This document shows positions 1 to 4,806 of a DNA stretch of 5,530 bases, in pieces. Numbering within the stretch: position 1 is the first letter of the stretch; each line of letters begins with the position of its first letter. The notes under the pieces were generated by a model. The model was not told the origin of the DNA, did not search any database, and saw only the letters and a program-made list of their open reading frames with translations. The DNA lies in the NCBI GenBank assembly GCA_031289875.1, contig JAITOO010000040.1, forward strand, positions 1 to 5,530, read 5' to 3'. The DNA is from Flavobacteriaceae bacterium (GTDB taxonomy: Bacteria > Bacteroidota > Bacteroidia > Flavobacteriales > Weeksellaceae). A program made the translations under genes and the position numbers.

Positions 1-101
1 CAAATGCCGCTCCAACCACTCAGGCTCAAAAACCGTGTTGATTTTTGCATATAAGATTTAATCTCTTCCAGACTTTCTATGGGGTTCATGTTTTCGTTCA
101 T
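1..101 (-). CDS. N-terminus of a probable Bacteroidota membrane protein, cut by the window edge
   Basis: Reading the minus strand from the ATG at 101-99 gives 33 open codons to the window edge. The peptide begins MNENMNPIESLEEIK and ends with a segment reading RFLSLSGWSGI. From memory, a widespread uncharacterised Bacteroidota membrane protein starts the same way: an acidic/amphipathic helix of the type NPIESLxxIKxxM, then (S/T)RFxSLSGxSGI leading into the first membrane helix. An in-frame ATG at 89 (MNPIESLEE) is an equally good start. A -7 box lies just upstream at 123-130, which supports a real gene start. It is divergent from corA. Function is unknown, and the missing C-terminus prevents any firmer call. 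Confidence 0.7.
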   Translation of the reverse strand, partial: MNENMNPIESLEEIKSYMQKSTRFLSLSGWSGI

Positions 102-122
102 ACAAAAAAGTACTTTGAGATG

Positions 123-152
123 CAAAGTTAATTCTTTTTTTTTAATTTCAAA
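123..152 (-). promoter_or_regulatory. Predicted Bacteroidota-type promoter for the left-edge membrane protein gene
   Basis: On the minus strand, positions 130-123 read TAACTTTG, an exact match to the -7 consensus TAnnTTTG of the Bacteroidota primary sigma factor. A TTTG at 152-149 lies 18 bases upstream, near the usual spacing for the -33 element. Transcription would start near 115-118, giving a leader of about 15 nt before the ATG at 101. This is a motif match only. Confidence 0.5.
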
Positions 153-182
153 ATTATTTTTTCATGTTTTTTATTTTTATCA

Positions 183-190
183 TAATTTCG
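183..190 (+). promoter_or_regulatory. Weak candidate -7 box for corA
   Basis: TAATTTCG differs from TAnnTTTG at one position and sits 21 bases before the corA ATG at 212. No TTTG is present at the -33 distance, where the sequence is a T-run. If used, transcription starts near 196, inside the open frame that extends upstream to 164. That would favour 212 as the translation start. Confidence 0.3.
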
Positions 191-211
191 CTTCGTAATT
201 CTATCAGAAAA

Positions 212-1108
212 ATGGCAGTTAAAATCATACAACAACCTAATTACAAATGGATTGACCTCACCAATCCGAGCGAAGAAGAACTGCACAACATTGCCGAAAA
301 ATCAAATCTCAATTACTACAATCTGGCAGACAGTTTAGAGCCTAACCACCTTCCTAAATTTGAAGCCGAAGATGGAATCAATTTCCTGATTGTCAGAATT
401 ATACACGGAAAATCTACAAAGAAAAATATTACTGTTGAAGGATTGAGCAACAAGGTTGCCATTTTTTATAACGAACACACTATCATCACGATACATCGTA
501 TTGATATGGCTTTTATTGATGACATTATCGAAAAATTTGCCAAAGCGGGAAAACTGCCTACCTCAACAAGCATTGTCATCAAAATTCTGTGGAATGTTTT
601 GAACACCTATAATGCTCCAATCATTCAAGTTTTCAATCAATTAGATGATTTAGAAGATAACCTTTTCCTTAAAGACACCCCTAAAAACATGCTTCAAAAA
701 ATTTACCTGCTGAAAAGGCGCGTCAATCTTTCCCGAAGAATTTTGGTCTTGTCCGAAGATGTCATCAATTCCATAAAACCGACAAAAGCGGAAAGTCCTG
801 CTTTTCACGACCTTAAAGACTTGTATATCAAAGCGGCTACCTCGCACGACCAGATTCTCGACAATCTTACCAACTTGCTGAATATTTACATTTCGCTGTC
901 GTCGCAAAAAACAAATGAGATTATGAAAACCTTGACAATTTTCTCCATATTTTTCTTACCTTTGACCTTTCTTGCAGGGATTTATGGCATGAATTTCGTC
1001 TTCATGCCCGAATTGAAAGAAAAGTGGAGCTATCCGCTTATCTTACTCCTCATGGTAGCGATAACCGTCGTCATCTACTATTGGCTGAAACGAAAAAAAT
1101 GGCTGTAA
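212..1108 (+). CDS. corA: CorA-family magnesium/divalent cation channel
   Basis: A 298-residue inner-membrane protein of the CorA (2-TM-GxN) family, which works as a pentamer to take up Mg2+, with Co2+ or Ni2+ as possible substrates. Residues 1 to about 236 are the soluble funnel domain, ending in a long charged helix. TM1 spans about 238-258 and ends in the signature Y258-G259-M260-N261. The periplasmic loop continues FVFMPEL (262-268), the classic CorA form. TM2 spans about 274-293, followed by a basic cytoplasmic tail (KRKKWL). Length is normal for the family. The open frame reaches back to an ATG at 164, but the extra 16 residues are low-complexity and hydrophobic, from an AT-rich leader. 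I therefore start at MAVKIIQQ. The gene stands alone, divergent from the left-edge gene and convergent with the next one. The family also contains exporters, so direction and ion are inferred. Confidence 0.92.
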   Translation: MAVKIIQQPNYKWIDLTNPSEEELHNIAEKSNLNYYNLADSLEPNHLPKFEAEDGINFLIVRIIHGKSTKKNITVEGLSNKVAIFYNEHTIITIHRIDMAFIDDIIEKFAKAGKLPTSTSIVIKILWNVLNTYNAPIIQVFNQLDDLEDNLFLKDTPKNMLQKIYLLKRRVNLSRRILVLSEDVINSIKPTKAESPAFHDLKDLYIKAATSHDQILDNLTNLLNIYISLSSQKTNEIMKTLTIFSIFFLPLTFLAGIYGMNFVFMPELKEKWSYPLILLLMVAITVVIYYWLKRKKWL

Positions 1109-1173
1109 GATTGAAAAATGAAAGACTGAATCATACAATTAATCGGTTATTCAGCCATTTTGTTAATCAATTG

Positions 1174-1659
1174 TCATTCAAGCAGTTTTTCAATATAGTC
1201 AGCATGTTTTACTGAAACAAACAATTCTTTTGTGGAGTACTGTTTTGTACTCAATCCTCCTACATATACGTCGAAATTGACGACGTAAGTCATTTCCTTG
1301 TTGTATTTCTGCACAATATTCATCCACATTTCCTGTGCGGAATTGATTGAGTTTTTTTTGCACAAAAAAACTCTGTAATAGGAAGCGGGTATTTCTTTCA
1401 ACTCCAAACCTTCGGGAACGTTGTCGGGAGACGAAACTCTGACCCCAAGCGTCATGGTAAATGCCCCAAAAAATCCGTGTTCATAATCTGTGTAAACCAA
1501 GTACACATTATGGGTAATTCTGTTCAGTACTCTTTTTTCTACCTGTTCGGAAATAAATTTTTTTTCCAAATTGATTCCGTCTTCAATGCCTTTCACGTTG
1601 TCGGTTCTAACGGTTACACCTACGACAAACATTTTTTCTATTTTAATTAATGAATCCAT
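1174..1659 (-). CDS. Stand-alone GyrI-like / Cass2-type effector-binding domain protein
   Basis: A 161-residue soluble protein resembling the small-molecule-binding domain found at the C-terminus of AraC/MerR regulators (GyrI-like, SOUL/BacT fold) and alone in Cass2-type proteins. Family-like features in order are VVGVTVRTDN (12-21), YLVYTDYEHGFFGAFTMTLGVRV (53-75), VPEGLELKEIPASYYRVF (81-98), an MW at 111-112 before a helix, and NFDVY (128-132). The last is normally DFExY, so the usual buried glutamate that contacts cationic ligands appears as Asp130. There is no DNA-binding domain, signal peptide or membrane segment. ATG 1659 is used here; an in-frame ATG at 1632 (MFVVGVTV) is possible, as neither has a clear ribosome site. 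The gene is monocistronic, convergent with corA across 65 bases. Likely role is a ligand sensor or sequestering protein; the ligand cannot be inferred. Confidence 0.75.
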   Translation of the reverse strand: MDSLIKIEKMFVVGVTVRTDNVKGIEDGINLEKKFISEQVEKRVLNRITHNVYLVYTDYEHGFFGAFTMTLGVRVSSPDNVPEGLELKEIPASYYRVFLCKKNSINSAQEMWMNIVQKYNKEMTYVVNFDVYVGGLSTKQYSTKELFVSVKHADYIEKLLE

Positions 1660-1827
1660 TTTTAAAACTTACACATTATTTTTACACCTTATTTATTTAC
1701 AAAAACTTTTTTTTATTCTTGAACTAATCAACAAAAATAATTCCAAATTGTCCAAATATAATAAAAAAATCGAACTTGAATAATCGGACTTTTTTATAAA
1801 TACAAGGGTATCATTTTTTATTTTCTC

Positions 1828-2427
1828 TCATTTCTGCTGCTGCAAAAGGTTTTCAATTTTTTGAATCAACTCATCAACTCGGGTTTTCAGTTTTTCCAAA
1901 TCTTCGTTGTTAATAATTTGAAAATCCGCAAGTTCAATCAGTTTTTCCTGCGAAAATTGATATTTCATTCGTTTTTTGATTTCTTCCATCGCTGCTTTGT
2001 CCCGCAAAACGGCACGCCGCAGGCGGATTTCGTCAGGAGCGGTAACGACAACAGTGTAATCGCAAGATTTGTAACTTTCACTTTCAAACAAAATGGAAGC
2101 TTCCTTAACGCAAAAAGAACCTTTTTGCCTCCTTGTCCACGCCGCAAAATCTTTTCGGACGGCGGCATGAACCAGCGCATTTTGTTTTTTCAACAACTCG
2201 GCATCGGAAAAAATTTTTTCTGCTATCCATTTTTTGTTCAATTCACTCCCGATATAGGCTTCTTCTCCCAATAAATCAATGAGTTGCCGTTTCAGTTGAA
2301 AATCAACAGTCATCAATTCTTTGGCTTTTATATCGGAATTATAAACTCCGTAACCCCGCTTTTCAAAAAGTTGTGCAACGGTGGTTTTTCCCGCTCCGAT
2401 ACCTCCTGTCAATCCTATTATTTTCAT
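1828..2427 (-). CDS. coaE: Dephospho-CoA kinase
   Basis: Catalyses the last step of coenzyme A synthesis: ATP-dependent phosphorylation of the 3'-hydroxyl of dephospho-CoA, in the cytoplasm. The 199-residue length is typical. The protein opens MKIIGLTGG and has the Walker A loop GGIGAGKT (8-15, Lys14). Asp32 sits in NSDIKAKEL, the usual acidic site for this family. Later come H88 in VHAAVRKDF, KEASILFES (108-116), the R/Q lid region RMKYQFSQ (153-160), and the family-typical ADFQIINN (167-174). Two small deviations are HA where HP is usual and NNED where N-x-G is common. The frame extends to a TTG at 2436, but ATG 2427 gives the canonical N-terminus and leaves 5 bases after the upstream stop. 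It follows the hemolysin III gene and is probably translated from the same mRNA. The C-terminus ends in a short CAG-encoded QQQK. Confidence 0.93.
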   Translation of the reverse strand: MKIIGLTGGIGAGKTTVAQLFEKRGYGVYNSDIKAKELMTVDFQLKRQLIDLLGEEAYIGSELNKKWIAEKIFSDAELLKKQNALVHAAVRKDFAAWTRRQKGSFCVKEASILFESESYKSCDYTVVVTAPDEIRLRRAVLRDKAAMEEIKKRMKYQFSQEKLIELADFQIINNEDLEKLKTRVDELIQKIENLLQQQK

Positions 2428-2432
2428 GTAAA

Positions 2433-3065
2433 TCAAACGATTAAATAAACCATTGCATAATGAGAAGCGCTACCGCCCAGCACGAATAAATGCCAGATGA
2501 AATGCGAATACGGAATTTTTTCCACAGCGTAGAAAATCGTGCCGATGGTGTATAAAAGTCCACCCAAGGCGAGAAAAAATAGGGCGTTCGGCGTTAAAAC
2601 GTGAACAACGTTGGAAATATCGAAAATCACGAGCCAGCCCATTGCCAAATAGAGCAACAGTGACAGTTTATCGGCTTTTCCCGTGAGGAAAATTTTCATA
2701 ATCAGTCCCGCAAGGGCAATTGACCAGACGATGAAAAATATTGTCCAACCGGAAGATTTCTCCAATGAAATCAGGCACATAGGGGTATAAGTTCCTGCAA
2801 TGAGCAGGAAAATGCTCATGTGATCGAAAATGCGCGTACATTTTTTTAATTTTTCGCCTGCAAAAAGGTGATACACCGTAGAAGAAGCGTACAGAGCAAT
2901 CAGTGAAAAACCGTAGAGCCAGATACTTAACGTACTGTAAGACGTGGCGTTGTGGTTTTTGACAAGCAAAAACGCCAGTCCGATGACGCTCAAAATCACG
3001 CCCAGCGCATGTGAAACGGTGTTCAGTATTTCCTGACGATATTTAGTTATGGTAAACATTTTCAT
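2433..3065 (-). CDS. Hemolysin III / TrhA family membrane protein (PAQR-like)
   Basis: A 210-residue integral membrane protein of the HlyIII/YqfA (TrhA) family, bacterial relatives of the PAQR receptors. About seven membrane helices are visible, with little soluble sequence. Conserved marks are SHALG near H19, SSTVYHLF (61-68, H66), DHMSIFLLIAGTYTP (81-95), and HFIWHLFVLGGSASHY (188-203) with H188, H192 and H202. The Ser/Asp/His set is the one expected to form the family's metal site. 'Hemolysin' is historical: toxin activity is not established for most members, and E. coli TrhA has been linked to membrane lipid homeostasis. Starts at 3065 (MKMF) and 3059 (MFTI) are both possible; the predicted transcription start is very close to either. 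It is first in a unit with coaE. Confidence 0.9.
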   Translation of the reverse strand: MKMFTITKYRQEILNTVSHALGVILSVIGLAFLLVKNHNATSYSTLSIWLYGFSLIALYASSTVYHLFAGEKLKKCTRIFDHMSIFLLIAGTYTPMCLISLEKSSGWTIFFIVWSIALAGLIMKIFLTGKADKLSLLLYLAMGWLVIFDISNVVHVLTPNALFFLALGGLLYTIGTIFYAVEKIPYSHFIWHLFVLGGSASHYAMVYLIV

Positions 3066-3075
3066 TAATCTTTGG

Positions 3076-3110
3076 CAAAAGTAACAAATTATCGGCGATT
3101 TTTCGACAAA
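3076..3110 (-). promoter_or_regulatory. Predicted promoter of the hemolysin III-coaE unit
   Basis: On the minus strand, 3083-3076 read TACTTTTG, an exact TAnnTTTG -7 box. A TTTG at 3110-3107 could serve as the -33 element, though the 23-base gap is a little longer than usual. The start of transcription would fall near 3069-3071, only about 5-11 nt before the possible ATGs. The -33 segment overlaps the inverted repeat at 3101-3122. Confidence 0.5.
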
Positions 3111-3122
3111 AATCTGTCGAAA
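3101..3122. repeat. 8-bp perfect inverted repeat in the divergent control region
   Basis: TTTCGACA at 3101-3108 is the exact reverse complement of TGTCGAAA at 3115-3122, with a 6-base spacer. It lies upstream of the hemolysin III gene and covers its candidate -33 TTTG. It has no T-run suited to a terminator for any gene here. The position suits a dimeric repressor or activator site, but no regulator is identified. Confidence 0.55.
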
Positions 3123-3235
3123 GAGAAAGACAAGCCGTTAAAACAAGATTGCGGCAGTCATTTGAAAAGCGAAACCATCAACATGCAGGTCAAAAAATCG
3201 GCAGGTAATGTCGCTGAAATATGGACACATTTTCT

Positions 3236-3243
3236 TACTTTTG
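3236..3243 (+). promoter_or_regulatory. Predicted -7 box for the aguB-DUF4271-hemD run
   Basis: TACTTTTG is an exact match to the Bacteroidota -7 consensus TAnnTTTG and lies 23 bases before the aguB ATG at 3267. Transcription would start near 3249-3250, leaving a leader of about 17 nt. No good TTTG is seen at the -33 distance (about 3212-3216). The core TTACTTTTGC is identical to the one facing the other way at the hemolysin III gene. Confidence 0.5.
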
Positions 3244-3266
3244 CACAATAAATTTTCACTGAATTT

Positions 3267-4136
3267 ATGTCTAAAATAAAAATAGGATTGGTGCAGACCC
3301 ACTGCTCTGCCGATGTGGATTCCAATTTTGAAAAAGCAATTTCAGGAATACGGAAAGCCGCTTCAAACGGAGCGCAGATTGTCTGCTTGCAGGAACTGTT
3401 CTCGTCCCTCTATTTCTGCGATACGGAAAATTATGACCATTTCAAACTCGCTGAGCCGATTCCCGGAACTGCAACCGACCGGCTGTCAAAAGTTGCGCAG
3501 GAATGCAACACGGTTATTGTCGCCTCGCTGTTTGAAAAACGGGCGCAGGGCGTGTACCACAATACGGCGGCAGTTATCGACGCGGACGGAACATACTTGG
3601 GCAAATACCGAAAAATGCACATTCCCGACGATCCTGCCTATTATGAAAAATTTTATTTCACACCCGGAGATTTGGGATACAAGGTTTTTCAAACAAAATT
3701 CGCCAAAATCGGCGTTCTCATCTGCTGGGATCAGTGGTATCCCGAAGCGGCGAGAATCACGGCATTGATGGGTGCAGAAGTCCTTTTTTTCCCGACGGCA
3801 ATCGGCTGGGCGACGGCACAGAACGAAGCAACCAATGCCGAGCAGTTCAATGCGTGGCAGACGATTCAACGCAGCCACGCAGTCGCAAACGGCGTGCATA
3901 CGGTGAGCGTGAACCGTACAGGTTTTGAACAAAACGGCGCAATGAAATTTTGGGGCGGGTCATTCGTCTGCAATCCTTTCGGGACGGTGCTGTATCAGGC
4001 TTCGCACGACGAGGAAGAGTCGAGCGTGGTAGAAATCAATACGCAAAAATCGGACGAATACCGCGTGCATTGGCCATTTCTGCGGGACAGGCGGATTGAT
4101 TCTTACGAACCGATAACCAAAAGATTTATAGATTAA
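3267..4136 (+). CDS. aguB: N-carbamoylputrescine amidase (nitrilase superfamily)
   Basis: Hydrolyses N-carbamoylputrescine to putrescine, CO2 and ammonia, the final step of the agmatine route to polyamines, in the cytoplasm. The 289-residue length matches AguB. The nitrilase catalytic triad is clear: Glu43 in LQELF, Lys116 in YRKMHIPDD, and Cys153 in ICWDQWYPE. The secondary active-site Glu127 lies in YYEKFYFTPGD. The block around residues 173-200 (LFFPTAIGWATAQNEATNAEQFNAW) and the end RRIDSYEPI are typical of the AguB branch rather than general omega-amidases. The first ATG is used (MSKIKIGLVQT) because it begins the beta strand that opens the fold. It is probably first of a run with DUF4271, 19 bases downstream. 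Its usual partner, agmatine deiminase (aguA), is not in the window. Base composition is clearly richer in G+C than the downstream gene. Confidence 0.93.
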   Translation: MSKIKIGLVQTHCSADVDSNFEKAISGIRKAASNGAQIVCLQELFSSLYFCDTENYDHFKLAEPIPGTATDRLSKVAQECNTVIVASLFEKRAQGVYHNTAAVIDADGTYLGKYRKMHIPDDPAYYEKFYFTPGDLGYKVFQTKFAKIGVLICWDQWYPEAARITALMGAEVLFFPTAIGWATAQNEATNAEQFNAWQTIQRSHAVANGVHTVSVNRTGFEQNGAMKFWGGSFVCNPFGTVLYQASHDEEESSVVEINTQKSDEYRVHWPFLRDRRIDSYEPITKRFID

Positions 4137-4146
4137 ATTTGATATT

Positions 4147-4151
4147 AAAGG
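4147..4151 (+). promoter_or_regulatory. Possible ribosome binding site before DUF4271
   Basis: AAAGG ends 4 bases before the ATG at 4156 and 16 bases before the in-frame ATG at 4168. The short spacing favours 4156 as the start, though this phylum often does not need a Shine-Dalgarno site. Confidence 0.35.
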
Positions 4152-4155
4152 CTTA

Positions 4156-4791
4156 ATGCTTACAACAATGGAAAGAGTACTATTGGGCGATGATTTTGTG
4201 AATTTTCTTTTTTTGGGGAGTTTGTTCCTGCTGGTCTCTGCCCGCATGATTTTGATTCCCAATGAAAAATCCATGTTCCGATTTTCCTTTTTGGATGTGG
4301 AAAATGAAAATTTTTCTCTTTACAGTCTTATTTGCGGTCTGGTTTACAATATTTTAGTTCCGCTGATGCTGCTGCCTTTCTTCCACAGAGATTTTGCCTT
4401 TTACAATACCGTATGGATTCGGTATCTCGTCTTGTTTGCGGCAGTTTTTGCCTATCAGATATTTACCTATACGGCAGGAAATGTTTTTTTACAAATTTTG
4501 GCAGAAAAAGACACTACAAACAATTACAGACAGCGTTACACGTTCCTTTTTATTAAGTTGGTAACGGCGGTATTTCTTTGTTTCATCATCTATTACACCC
4601 CGATAAAAGGACATTTTTTGTTTTATATTGTCATTGTAAGCACTTGTCTATTATGGGTTTGCGAGTGGATATGGCTGATGTTTTTTATTAAACAGAGCAT
4701 TAAAATTCCTAATTATTACGAAATTTTGTACCTTTGCACATTCGAAATTTTACCGGCTCTATGCCTTTTAAAATTGGTATTTTTTGAATAA
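4156..4791 (+). CDS. DUF4271 family membrane protein of unknown function
   Basis: A 211-residue, strongly hydrophobic protein with about six membrane helices (roughly residues 13-33, 54-76, 87-107, 128-148, 154-178 and 188-209). It carries the family-typical C-terminal segment LYLCTFEILPALCLLKL (191-207). DUF4271 proteins are restricted to Bacteroidota and are commonly encoded just before the HemD-like gene, exactly as here. No catalytic or transport motif is visible, so no biochemical role is proposed. The constant pairing suggests a link to the downstream gene or simply shared transcription. ATG 4156 is chosen; ATG 4168 would remove four residues. The gene lies 19 bases after aguB and 15 before hemD, consistent with one transcript. 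A consensus promoter box is embedded near its 3' end (4729-4736). Confidence 0.85.
   Translation: MLTTMERVLLGDDFVNFLFLGSLFLLVSARMILIPNEKSMFRFSFLDVENENFSLYSLICGLVYNILVPLMLLPFFHRDFAFYNTVWIRYLVLFAAVFAYQIFTYTAGNVFLQILAEKDTTNNYRQRYTFLFIKLVTAVFLCFIIYYTPIKGHFLFYIVIVSTCLLWVCEWIWLMFFIKQSIKIPNYYEILYLCTFEILPALCLLKLVFFE
4729..4736 (+). promoter_or_regulatory. Candidate internal promoter -7 box for hemD, inside DUF4271
   Basis: TACCTTTG, followed by CA, is an exact TAnnTTTG match and sits 70 bases before the hemD ATG. Transcription would start near 4742, giving a leader of about 64 nt. No clear TTTG is present at the -33 distance. The same bases encode Y192-L193-C194 in the conserved C-terminal motif of DUF4271, so coding constraint alone could explain the match. 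Confidence 0.35.
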
Positions 4792-4806
4792 TAAAAAGAT
4801 TAGATT

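Noticed and set aside
164..211. A 16-residue N-terminal extension of CorA from the ATG at 164
   Set aside because: The extension is AT-rich, low-complexity leader sequence and overlaps the candidate -7 box; the family match begins near MAVKIIQQ at 212.
1096..1161. AAAATGGCTG (1096-1105) and its reverse complement CAGCCATTTT (1152-1161) as a terminator between corA and the convergent gene
   Set aside because: The 10-bp match is exact, but the loop is 46 bases, the left arm lies inside the corA coding end, and no T-run follows in the right place. A stable terminator is not convincing.
1742..1757. Tandem TCCAAAT repeat with a 9-base period in the 1660-1827 gap
   Set aside because: Two 7-base copies in AT-rich DNA are expected by chance and are not placed at a promoter I can recognise.
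1760..1800. A-run and T-run flanking CGA/TCG downstream of coaE as a hairpin terminator
   Set aside because: Pairing is mostly A-T with an internal mismatch; the segment is better described as an imperfect direct repeat (AAGTCCGAT/AAGTTCGAT on the minus strand).
2428..2436. TTG start for coaE at 2436, overlapping the hemolysin III stop
   Set aside because: The ATG at 2427 gives the canonical MKIIGLTGG start and needs no rare start codon.
3069..3251. A stop-free plus-strand frame of about 60 codons in the divergent gap, with one ATG at 3183 giving 22 residues
   Set aside because: It has no ATG near its beginning, no recognisable motif, and its end overlaps the aguB promoter box. Chance openness is the simpler reading.
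3486..3932. Long antisense open frames across aguB
   Set aside because: They are by-products of the G+C-rich aguB codons; the aguB frame has the complete catalytic triad and the antisense products resemble nothing.
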